Positions 9,750 to 19,722 of a stretch of 64,000 bases of DNA are shown piece by piece; position 1 is the stretch's first letter, and every line of letters begins with the position of its first letter. A program made the translations under genes and the position numbers. A model generated the notes under the pieces. The model saw only the letters and a program-made list of their open reading frames with translations, had not been told where the DNA came from and did not search any database. Origin of the DNA: Closterium sp. NIES-65 (lineage: Eukaryota; Streptophyta; Zygnematophyceae; Desmidiales; Closteriaceae); the NCBI GenBank assembly GCA_948144175.1, contig CANXME010002562.1, positions 123,976 to 187,975 of the forward strand, given 5' to 3'.

Positions 9750-11364
9750 GCTTACCCCTAAGGGAGACCCGGATGCACTTGACATCCCGACTCCGCGCTC
9801 TTACGCGGAGGCCGTAGAGGGTCCCTACTCCTCTCAGTGGCAGGCAGCTATGGATGCGGAGATGGCTTCCTAGAAGTCCACACGCACCTACGTTGACGCG
9901 GTTCCCCCACCTAGGGCGAACATCGTCAGTGGCATGTGGATCTTCAGGGTGAAGCGGCCGCCGGGCTCTCCGCCTGTCTTCAAGGCGCGGTACGTGGCTC
10001 GTGGCTTCAGTCAGCGGCAGGGAGTTGACTACTTTCAGACCTTCTCTCCCACCCCGAAGATGACCACTCTTCGGGTGCTGCTACACATAGCCGCTCAGCG
10101 TGACTACGAGCTTCACTCCCTTGACTTCGGCACTGCTTTCTTGCAGGGTAGCCTTCACGAGGAGATCTGGCTGCGCCGTCCACCTGGCTTCACTGGGACT
10201 TTCCCTCCTTGCACCCAGTGGAGCCTCCCACAGCCAGTCTACAGTCTCCGCCAGGCACCGCGCGAGTGCCACGACACACTGAGGACTACGCTTGCGGCTC
10301 TTGGGGTTGCTCCCTCTAATGCTGACCCGTCGCTGTTTCTACGCACCGACACCTCTTTGCCGCCGTTCTACATCCTCGTGTACGTCGACGACTTGGTCTT
10401 TGCCACTGCTGACACTGCTAGACTCGCCCACGTGAAGTCCGAGCTGCAGAAGAGACACACGTGCACAGACCTTGGTGAACTGCGCAGCTACCTTGGCTTG
10501 CAGATTACCCGGGACAGAGCACGCCGCACCATTACCTTGACTCAGTCACATATGGTGCAGCAGGTCCTTCAGCGCTTCGGCTTCACGTACTCCTCGCCTC
10601 AGGCCACTCCTCTGCCTACTCGCCACTCGCTCTCAGCTCTGCCTCCGGATGAGTCCGTAGAGCCGAGTGGCCCGTACCCAGAGCTTGTTGGCTGCCTCAT
10701 GTACCTGATGACCTGCACACGACCTGACCTTGCATACCCTCTTAGCATTCTTGCACGCTATGTTGCTCCTGGGATACACAGACCGGAGCACATGGCTGCA
10801 GCGAAGAGGGTGTTGCGCTACTTGTGCAGTACATCGGGCATGGGGCTAGTGCTTGGAGGGCAGAGTCCAGTGGTCCTCACTGGGCACGCGGACGCTTCTT
10901 GGGCTGACAACCAGGCTACGCAGCGGTCGTCACAGGGTTACACCTTCAGCCTTGGTTCCGGCTCTGCTTCGTGGCGGGCTACTCGCTCGTCTTCTGTTCT
11001 CGGCTCCAGTTGTGAGGCCAAGATCTACGCCGAGGCCATGGCTGCACAGGAGCTTCGCTGGCTCACCTACCTGCTGATCGACCTTGGAGAGCCGCCTCGT
11101 TCTCCTCCAGTCCTGTACGTAGACAACAAGGCCATGCTTGCCTTGTGTCGAGAGCAGAGACTGGAGCACAGGACAAAGCACATTGCTCTTCGCTACTTCC
11201 TTGCTCGTGAGCTACAGCAGCGTGGACAGTTGCGGCTTGCGTACGTGGCCTCTGAGGCCAACACTGCTGATGTTTTCACCAAGGCACTTGCGCCTTGTGA
11301 TCATCAGCGCTTCTGTACTCACCTTGGTCTTGTGCCTGTCTTGCCTCACTTGCTCACTTCTTGA
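9750..11364 (+). pseudogene. Copia C RT-RNase H fragment
   Basis: The reading frame enters at the junction, meets TAG at 9871-9873 (TGG in D), and is then open from 9934 to 11364 (476 residues). RT motifs include SLDFGTAFLQGSLHEE and a YVDD box near 10382; RNase H shows DASWAD, SSCEAK and DNKAM. The catalytic YVDD is intact, but Gag, protease and integrase are absent and one stop precedes RT. It cannot be autonomous. Confidence 0.9.
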
Positions 11365-11562
11365 CCTTGCTTGTACTGTCACATATATATACACCTGCTC
11401 TTGTTTGCTTAGCCTCTTATATATACATATGTGCTCCTGCATGTGAACTGGCCTTCTGGCCTTGAACTTGTTCTCGGAATGTGTGGTGACTTTGTGATCC
11501 ACCCTGAGCTTTGCTTTGCTTTGATTGACTAGTCTTGTGACCCCTTGTTCTTCCCCACTTTG

Positions 11563-11574
11563 CCTAAGGGGGTG
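11563..11574 (+). other. Polypurine tract of Copia C
   Basis: CCTAAGGGGGTG lies directly before the LTR edge TGTCAA. D and E have equivalent tracts. Confidence 0.75.
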
Positions 11575-11696
11575 TGTCAAATTATAATGTTGTCTAGGCT
11601 TTAGTGGGGTAGCCCATATGGGGTACACATTTCTAGGGTTGCATATTCGTATCACTTTCATTCCATAGTCAACCCATTCTCGTTCTACTTTCCTCA
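11575..11696 (+). repeat. 3' LTR of Copia C (about 122 bp)
   Basis: Starts TGTCAAATTATAATG and resembles the 130-bp LTRs of D, with shared blocks such as GGGGTAGCC and ATGGGGTACA. The right edge is placed at CTCA before CCTAC, by analogy with D; it could be off by a few bases. The 5' LTR is missing. Confidence 0.7.
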
Positions 11697-12426
11697 CCTA
11701 CCCCCCAGGTGAAGTTGGAAAGTGCTGAGTCGGGTATAGGAAAAAAGAAAGGTATTAACTTTGATGTACCCTATGATCCTATTAATGAGACCCTCTGTGG
11801 CTACTTAGCGCAGCACAGACCACTACTCCTCGAGGTGTTTTGCAATGGACGATGCCTCCATGCACTGGTGGACAGCGGTGCATCTCACTTGGTGTGTGAC
11901 CGCGGGACGTTGGAGAAAATTGGAGAACTTTCCGAGGAGACCAAGTTCTCGGCAACAATGGTGGACGGTACGAAACTTCCCATCCCTGGCGAAGCATCAC
12001 TGCAGCTGCACATAGGGGCGCTAAGGTAGAAGCCGACGTTGCTGGTCACGAACATCAAAGGGTTAGATTTTATCTTGGGGCGAGATTTCTTGAAGCGGTT
12101 CAACCCTGAGATCGACTCGGTCAACAGGAAGGTGTGCATCTACAACAATGGGAAGCAGATAGCACTAAGAAGCTGGACAGATATAGGGGACGTTCCTGAA
12201 ACGACACTGGCACGGTTTGAACAGACGGTGAACGAGAATAACACGGGATACCTAGCACTGGTTATGGCACCAGCAAAGGAAGAGAAGCCGAACGCAGAAT
12301 TACCTGCAGCAGTGAAGGAGGTCTTGGAGCAGTACAAGGATATAATGCTCGACGACCTACCTGCAGGCGTACCCCTTGCACGCACCCACAAGCACGAAAT
12401 CATGGAGGAACCCAGTGCGAAACCCG
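11697..12426 (+). pseudogene. Ty3/Gypsy protease and RT-entry fragment
   Basis: Encodes a retropepsin-like domain (LVDSGASHLVCD near residue 55 of the 11709 ORF). TAG at 12027-12029 replaces a codon that is TGG in the related Gypsy copy at 41491. The frame resumes with NIKGLDFILGRDFLKRF and runs to a segment ending GVPLARTHKHEI, which looks like the region just before a Gypsy RT domain. It stops at a sharp junction with Copia J Gag. RT, RNase H and integrase are missing. Homologous to the Gypsy at 41473-42555, which suggests a second insertion of the same family. Confidence 0.82.
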
Positions 12427-13060
12427 TCTCACGTGATGCATCTTCTGGAAGAAGCTGATTGCGATCCACGAGCTTGGAAGGTGCTAAAGGAGCTGCACGC
12501 GCCAACCTCGGTGGTCGCAACGCTCATGCTAGAGCGTGAATTGGCAGCATTGCGCCTGAGTGAGGGGGAGCCGATTCAAGCGGTTCTCGACAAGATGCGG
12601 GAGCTGTATGCGAAGCTGCAGATTGCGGGCATCACTTACCCAGAGCAAACGAAGTGCCTTCCGATGTTGTCACTGTTGCCCGAGTCTTGGCTGCAGCTTA
12701 CAAGCGGGCTGAGTCTCCCTCAAAACGAAAAATTGTGGACCCTTGAATGGGAGCGAACCAAGATCTTGGAGGAGGATTTCAGGAGAAGGCAGCTGAGCTA
12801 CAATCAAGATGGCGATGGCGGCTATGGCATGCAAGGCAGCAAGTGGCACAAGGGGAATGGCCAGGGACGTGGTAAACGTGGACAACATGGAAATGGACGT
12901 GGTGACAAGACACCAAGCAGCAAGAGTGATGATGAAGAAGAGGACGAGCATGATTGCTACCACGGATTCAAGGGCACCTGTTGGTATTGCAATAAGCCGG
13001 GTCATACTTGGGTGAAGTGCTGGAAGCGGCCCAAGTGGTGGACTCTTGGGCTGAGGTAAG
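12427..13060 (+). pseudogene. J Gag with CCHC zinc knuckle, truncated
   Basis: Reads in parallel with family A Gag from its residue ~113 (HVMHLLEEADCD against HVMHLLPEVECG), with many matches through ITYPEQTKCL and KILEEDFRRRQL. The nucleocapsid motif CWYCNKPGHTWVKC is C-x2-C-x4-H-x4-C. A stretch rich in Lys, Gly, Asp and Glu sits before it. The frame ends in TAA at about 13058-13060, but the homologous sequence continues in another frame from about 13030, so one indel is present. Confidence 0.85.
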
Positions 13061-14166
13061 GGGTGGCGAGAAGAACCAACATCATGGCGTTGGTTACGTA
13101 GCAGAGACCGCAATGGAAGGGAAACAAGGTTGGGAGCGCGCTCCTGGACAGTTCTTCCACGTGCAAGGGAGAAGGGGAGATGAGAAGGCATCTACCAAGG
13201 AGGGAGCAAAGCCTCATCCCCTCAACACATGGATCCTAGATTCCGGAGCAGCACATCATATGACCCCGATGGCAGACCTGCTAGAAAAGTTGGGTGCAAC
13301 AAGCATTAGTGAAATGGATTCCGAATGCGGGCACAAGATGAAGGTGTTAGGAGTCGGCAAGGCAGCCTTCAAGGGAGCTCACGGGAAGCCAATTATCCTT
13401 GAGAACGTGCTTTTGGTGCCAGAGTTGAAGGGGAAGTTAATTTCCTTGCGAAAAATGGGGCTTGCAGGAGTGTGCACAGCAACTAATGGAGCTGAAACGT
13501 TCATGGGGCAGCTCGGTGATCGTGTGCTGTGGAACCTGCACGAGGACAAAGACTTGCAAGACAATTTGTGGCATGTGCCAGTGGTGCCATGGAATAAGGT
13601 GGCACCCGAGAAGGAGAATGGGACATGCGGCATTAAGGGAGAATGTGCTGCAGTAGCTGCTGAGACGATCAAGGAGCTAAAATCAATGGTGGGAATGCTA
13701 GTGTAGCAGTTGAAGCAAGTTAACGATCGACTTGCAGCTCCTGAAAAGCAAAATGCAGCAAATAATGATGAGGAGAAGGGTGCTGAAGCCAGGGGGAATA
13801 ATAGCATGGTTGCTACCGTGGACAAGGAGAAGGGGGTGCACAAGACTGACACCCGTGAGCAGCAGAAATTTAAGATCCTGGTGGAGCTGAAGAATACAGC
13901 TACTAAGGAGAAACCGTCAGTGCTGAATGTGGCCATCATTGCAGCTGATGGGACCAAGGAGATAGGGGAACCTAAGGAGAAGCGGAGCTTGGAGGAAGCG
14001 AATATTGGGTGGTAATGATATTACCTCGGTGAAGCTACAAGTAGCGGATGCCATGAAATCTGAAAGTGTGGGGGAGGATAAGAGAGCCTTCCCTAAAACT
14101 GGTGTGGGGATCGGCAATGCCGCGGAGCCAGTCGACTATGAGAAGGAGGTTGAAGGAGTTGAATAG
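13008..14166 (+). pseudogene. J protease and novel charged C-terminal region
   Basis: Open to TAG at 13704-13706. Protease signature WILDSGAAHHMTP near residue 75, then homology to family A up to about GECAAVAAE. After that family A has its pre-integrase domain, while J has an unrelated, highly charged sequence (QLKQVNDRLAAPEKQNAANN and on). This reads on past the TAG to 14015 and, after a frame change, to TAG near 14164. I do not recognise the region; it may form a coiled coil. The element ends without integrase or RT. Confidence 0.75.
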
Positions 14167-14172
14167 CAGTCA

Positions 14173-14187
14173 GGTTGAGGAGGAGTT
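14173..14187 (+). other. Polypurine tract of J
   Basis: GGTTGAGGAGGAGTT directly precedes the LTR edge TGTTGGG. Confidence 0.7.
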
Positions 14188-14788
14188 TGTTGGGTGCAAA
14201 TCATATTTTGCACATCAACCTATTGCCTATTCATCGAGCAAGGCAAAAACTGGAGGATTTTGATGTAAGGTTATTTGTGTTGTGTGGGATGCGCATTTGT
14301 GTGCTTTTCATTTTGGCGTTTACGGTTCATGAATCGCCTTAGTGGTTCATAAGCTACGTGCATTTCTGTGATGTTGCATTCACGAATGTTCATGACTGTT
14401 CACATATGTTTCGTGAGTGCATGCAAGGAGTTTTGAGTCTCCACGAGTGTTCATGGTGTTTCGTGGTCCTTCGCGGGGTGTTCATGAGTATTCGCGTGCT
14501 GTTTGTGTACGTTCATGTGTGTTCGTGAGCGATCATGTACGATCATGCACGATCATGTTCGTTCATGACTGTTTGTGTTTTCTGTCATGATTTTTCATGT
14601 GTGTTAATTTGAGTTGCGAGTGTTTTTGGTGCTGGGATATTTTTGCGTCAGTTAAGGTAAAGTGGCGTAAGAATCAGGACCCACGCGTGGGGTCCAGATT
14701 TTGCGCGTGTCCTTCAGGGCTCTCGCGTGTGCCGTGGCACTGTTGCGAGCATGGCAGGGCCCACGATCACAACAAGACAGGGCGAATG
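14188..14788 (+). repeat. 3' LTR of J, first part (601 bp)
   Basis: Starts TGTTGGGTGCAAAT, as the family A LTR does in its own sense, then diverges. It is rich in short repeats of the type GTTCATG and GATCATG (about 14370-14600). It ends at GAATG, which is repeated at 28504-28508 as the target-site duplication of A-II, so the LTR continues there. Confidence 0.8.
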
Positions 14789-15881
14789 TGTTGGTGTAAG
14801 GGCCTAATAAACTCAAGCTATTAAGACTTTATCACACTTAAAACCTCTCCTCGGGGTCACCTCCAAGGGTCCTTGGGTGCCTGGTACAAGACCAGCCCCT
14901 ATCCTCGGGTCCGAGTTTGTAGAGAGAGGGATCAAGAGGGACTTAGTCAAAACAGCAAGAGTACCTTGAACGTCGCGCAGCGTATCGTGCAGACCGTCGA
15001 TCGGATTAAGCTGAGAATTTCCTATATCGAAGCTCACTCTAAGAGCTTTAAAATAAGCCAAGTTGCCTCGCGAAAAGTTCTGCCATTACGAAGTTATGGC
15101 TCGGACAGCGTTAGCCTAGCGTTGGAGTGCTAGCGTACTAGCGTTGACTCGGGTAGCATTCCGCCGTCGCACCGCGTAGAAAAGAAATTCCAGCAAGGAA
15201 GGAATTTGCTTGAATCAATTTCACTATATTCAGGTACAAACAGAGAAAGAATAAATAGCTCTAGCTAGCAAGGACCTTGGGAATCAACCTGGGAATAACC
15301 AGGGATGATCCCAAATAATTCCAAGCAACAGAACCAACCTGGCTGGACAAAATAGCAGGTGGTAGGTTGGTGAACAACCTCTGGTTCTGTTTTTCCAACC
15401 TGGGAAAACAACAACCAGGTTCAGGTCCTAAAAACAGAACCTGTTTTGTCTTTGCCCAACCAGCCAAATGCTGGTTCCGCTGGTTTCCCCTGGCCCTCTA
15501 GCATGCAGATACAGACAAACAACATCCAACCTTCACCTAAATTGTACCCCTATAGTGCCTGCCCTGCTACACTATAGTCAACCAAACAAAACAGTACAAT
15601 TTCGAGTTGGATAGAACTGAATCTGCGCAATCAAGTAAGTTGAACCGCAAAGCTTCCATCTTGGGTTCCTTTGCGAGCTCGTCCTTTCTGCTTGTACTGT
15701 TCATAGCGCGTACAATGTTATGCCGAAGCGCACATTGTGCGAGTACCTGCGAATGCTTCAAGCGAAAATTGCGAAAGCAAACAAACACACAAACATACCA
15801 TTCACACGCAAATGCATTCGCACACGCATACTCGTACAAACAGACGGCAGGATGTCGTGCAATGTGAATTTGCACCCAACA
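14789..15881 (-). repeat. 3' LTR of A-II (1093 bp)
   Basis: Inverted ends TGTTGG...CCAACA. It borders a polypurine tract at 15882-15894 and carries the same private variants as 27411-28503. Confidence 0.95.
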
Positions 15882-15894
15882 CACTCCCCCTCAG
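15882..15894 (-). other. Polypurine tract of A-II
   Basis: Minus strand GAGGGGGAGTG next to the LTR edge, identical to A2. Confidence 0.8.
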
Positions 15895-15923
15895 CCTGCC
15901 GGCTGCATCCCCATCATTCCATA

Positions 15924-18587
15924 CTAGTTCATGCTCATTCCACTCATGCGCACACAACGCCAATGAGACTCATCCGCAAGCCTCTTGGTGAGGAAGTCTG
16001 CTGGCTGCTGGTGAGTCTTGATGTAGATCGGATTCACCGTCCCCCTCTTCACCTCCTTACGCAGCCAGTGCCACTTGATACGCATGTGCTTATTCAGCCC
16101 ATGAAGCACAGCGTTCCTGGCCATCCCAAGAGCTCCCTTGCTATCACAAAACAGCGGCGTAGCAACCTTTTGCTCCTGGCCAATCTCCTCCAACAGCCTC
16201 CTCAGCCAAATCACCTCCTTCACCCCATGGAACATCGCCATGTACTCTGATTCCACGGAAGAGAGTGCTGTCTCCGTCTGCTTCTTTGACCTCCAACTAA
16301 CCGGTCCTCCCCCAACTACGCAGATGTATCCTCCCACAGATGAGGAATCCTCCTTCTCAGAGGCCCACGTAGCATCAGTAAAGCAAATGAGAAAAAGCTT
16401 GCCTTCTCCAAGCCTCTCCCCCTTCTCTTTCAGCACCTCAACCCCTTTCTGCTTCACCTGTGCAGATGCGGAGTATTGAACTCCAATGCTTGGGTGAGAG
16501 TTCAGATACTTCACCACACGCTCAGCTGCATCCACCTGCTCCTCTGATGGATTCTGCACTACCCTAGCCAGCTGCCCAACCGAGAAAGAGATGTCGGGTC
16601 TCGTGTGAACTGCTGCATACAAGAGGCTGCCCACCAAGGACTGAAATTGCTGCTGCTCCTCGGCTTCAACCCCTTCATCCTCTGCAGCTTTCACAAGCTT
16701 GAATTCTGCTGGCAGGGGAGTTGCAACCTTGCGCTCATTCTCAATTCCGTACTTCTCCCCAAGCTCCTTGATGAACTTCTCCTGGTGCAGCTTCAACCAC
16801 CTGTGATCCAGATCCCTCTCCACGTGCATCCCGAGGTAGTACTTTACCTCCCCAAGGTTCTTGCACTTGAAGTTCTCCATCAGCTGCTGCTGCACCTTCT
16901 GGATCTCCTTCATGCTGCTGCTAAAGAGAAGAATGTCGTCCACATAGACCAGAAACAGCACCAGCTTCTCCCCCTCCCCCTTGAGAAAGAGGCTCTCATC
17001 ACAGCTGCTGGTCCTGAATCCCATCTCCTCTAAAACAGCTGCCAACTTCTGGTACCAGCAGCGTGGCGCCTGCTTCAAGCCGTAGATGGACTTTTTCAGC
17101 TTGCACACCCTGCCCGTACCATCCTCATACCCAGGTGGCTGGGTCATGAACACCTCCTCCTCTAAAATCCCGTTGAGAAATGCCGTTGATATGTCCATCT
17201 GGATAATGAACTTCCCACTAACGGCTGCATCTGCCAACAAGACACGAAGGGTAGGGGGTTTGGCAGTGGGAGCAAAGATCTCATTGAAGTCCCGCTTCTC
17301 CTTCTGCATAAACCCCTTAGCCACCAACCTACTCTTGTAGATGGTGACCTGCCCCTTGTCGTCAGTCTTGATCCTTAGCACCCACTTGCATTGTACCGCT
17401 TTCTTTCCCTCAGGCAGCACCACTAGTTCCCAAGTCCCATTCTCCAGCAGGCTCTGGTACTCAGCATCCCTGGAAGCTAGCCATTTGTCCCTATCTGGTC
17501 CAGCTAATGCCTCCTCCATGCTAGCTGGTTCCTCTGGTGCAGGGACAAGAAAACAGTACGCAGGTTGATCCTCCTCATCCGGGTCATAGCCATGCGGTAG
17601 AATCAGCAATGCCTCCTCGGTTCCAAGCTGCTGCTCCGCTACATCAGCTCCTGCAGTCAGCTTCTTAGTAGCCATACGGGTACGTCCTGGCCTGGAGACG
17701 GGTGTCTCCCATCCCTTCATAATAACACCCTTCGGCTTCTTAGTTTTCCCCTGCTGCTGCTCTCCTCCCTCGGATCCAGCAGCTCCACTAGTGCTACCGC
17801 TAATCTCCACACCATCACCTCCACCAGCAGGTGCCTCCTGCACCTTCTCTTTATCACCACCCTCTGCAGCTGCCTCCTCTCCCTCCTCCCACACACTAGG
17901 AGTCAGGTCCAGCTGCATGGTAATCTGCTCCATCTGCTGGGACACCCTGGCCTCCGGCTGTTTCTCCCAGCTCCCATACATCATGCCCTCAACAAACTTC
18001 ACATCCCTGCTGTCAAACAACACACCCTTGGAAGGCTCCCACAGCAGCCATCCCTTGCTTTCAGCAGCCAGCCCCAAATGCACACACCAGATTGCACTCG
18101 CCCCCAACTTACTGCGATAGGTCTTGGGAACGTGGGCGACTGCCATGCAACCGAACACCCTCAGCATGTCCACCGGCGGCTTCCTCCCAAGCCACCTCTC
18201 CAACGGCACCCACGAGTCATCCCCAACCTTTGTGAGTACCCTGTTCCTAGCGACGGTAGCGTGCCGAACAGCATGGGGCCACATCAAGTTGCCCAGCCCA
18301 GATTCTATGAGCAGCGCCCTAGCTGTCTCCAGAATTGTCCGGTTCGCCCGTTCTGCTACACCGTTGGACTGTGGGGTGTAAGCCGTGGTCAGCTCCCTCT
18401 GGATGCCCTGCTTCTTGAGCCAGGCCGTCATCTCAGCTCCAAGGAACTCACCACCCCGATCTGTCCTAATCCGCTTCACCACACACTCCGCTTGCTTCTC
18501 CACGAACGGCAGCCAATCGTCCCGAATCGTGGAGGCGGCGTGATCTTTCTGCTTCAGCGGATACGCCCACATTAGCCTGCTCCAGTC
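15924..18587 (-). pseudogene. A-II Gag-Pol, C-terminal part (integrase core to RNase H)
   Basis: About 887 codons, open from the insertion site to TAG. It carries the second and third integrase residues (RTDRGGEF, NGVAERANR), RT with YVDD and RNase H with ESEY and CDSKG. An internal Met at 18572 gives an 882-residue ORF, but it has no promoter of its own. The break at 18587 lies inside the integrase core between VDD and WSRLMW, where A-I is inserted. Confidence 0.93.
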
Positions 18588-19680
18588 TGTTGGTGTAAGG
18601 GCCTAATAAACTCAAGGTATTAAGACTTTATCACACTTAAAACCTCTCCTCGGGGTCACCTCCAAGGGTCCTTGGGTGCCTGGTACAAGACCAGCCCCTA
18701 TCCTCGGGTCCGAGTTTGTAGAGAGAGGGATCAAGAGGGACTTAGTCAAAACAGCAAGAGTACCTTGAACGTCGCGCAGCGTATCGTGCAGACCGTCGAT
18801 CGGATTAAGCTGAGAATTTCCTATATCGAAGCTCACTCTAAGAGCTTTAAAATAAGCCAAGTTGCCTCGCGAAAAGTTCTGCCATTACGAAGTTATGGCT
18901 CGGACAGCGTTAGCCTAGCGTTGGAGTGCTAGCGTACTAGCGTTGACTCGGGTAGCATTCCGCCGTCGCACCGCGTAGAAAAGAAATTCCAGCAAGGAAG
19001 GAATTTGCTTGAATCAATTTCACTATATTCAGGTACAAACAGAGAAGGAATAAATAGTTCTAGCTAGCAAGGACCTTGGGAATCAACCTGGGAATAACCA
19101 GGGATGATCCCAAATAATTCCAAGCAACAGAACCAACCTGGCTGGACAAAATAGCAGGTGATAGGTTGGTGAACAACCTCTGGTTCTGTTTTTCCAACCT
19201 GGGAAAACAACAACCAGGTTCAGGTCCTAAAAACAGAACCTGTTTTGTCTTTGCCCAACCAGCCAAATGCTGGTTCCGCTGGTTTCCCCTGGCCCTGTAG
19301 CATGCAGATACAGACAAACAACATCCAACCTTCACCTAAATTGTACCCCTATAGTGCCTGCCCTGCTACACTATAGTCAACCAAACAAAACAGTACAATT
19401 TCGAGTTGGATAGAACTGAATCTGCGCAATCAAGTAAGTTGAACCGCAAAGCTTCCATCTTGGGTTCCTTTGCGAGCTCGTCCTTTCTGCTTGTACTGTT
19501 CATAGCGCGTACAATGTTATGCCGAAGCGCACATTTTGCGAGTACCTGCAAATGCTTCAAGCGAAAATTGCGAAAGCAAACAAACACACAAACATACCAT
19601 TCACACGCAAATGCATTCGCACACGCATACTCGTACAAACAGACGGCAGGATGTCGTGCAATGTGAATTTGCACCCAACA
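18588..19680 (-). repeat. 3' LTR of A-I (1093 bp)
   Basis: Starts TGTTGGTGTAAGG and ends TTTGCACCCAACA. It has CTCAAGGTATT where the other copies have CTCAAGCTATT. Confidence 0.95.
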
Positions 19681-19693
19681 CACTCCCCCTCAG
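19681..19693 (-). other. Polypurine tract of A-I
   Basis: Minus strand GAGGGGGAGTG abutting the 3' LTR. Confidence 0.8.
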
Positions 19694-19722
19694 CCTGCCG
19701 GCTGCATCCCCATCATTCCATA

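Larger units (their letters stand above)
9750..11696 (+). mobile_element. Copia C, 3' portion (second Copia clade)
   Basis: Plus-strand fragment holding the end of the integrase-RT linker, RT, RNase H, a polypurine tract (11563-11574) and a 3' LTR. It is close to elements D, E and I in protein and LTR structure and unlike family A. The 5' part is lost at the junction with the A2 LTR. Confidence 0.88.
12427..14788 (+). mobile_element. Element J: Gag-protease retroelement with an A-type 3' LTR (5' end lost)
   Basis: Plus-strand element related to family A: truncated Gag, CCHC knuckle and protease, then an unrelated charged region, a polypurine tract and a 3' LTR starting TGTTGGGTGCAAAT, as the family A LTR does. 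The LTR is split by A-II and resumes at 28509-29266. I find no integrase, RT or RNase H between the protease and the polypurine tract. The 5' LTR and about 110 residues of Gag are absent at the junction with the Gypsy fragment. Confidence 0.8.

Noticed and set aside
12376-12480. Fusion gene between Gypsy protease and Copia J Gag
   Set aside because: The two parts are in different frames at the junction, so it is a breakpoint and not a fused protein.
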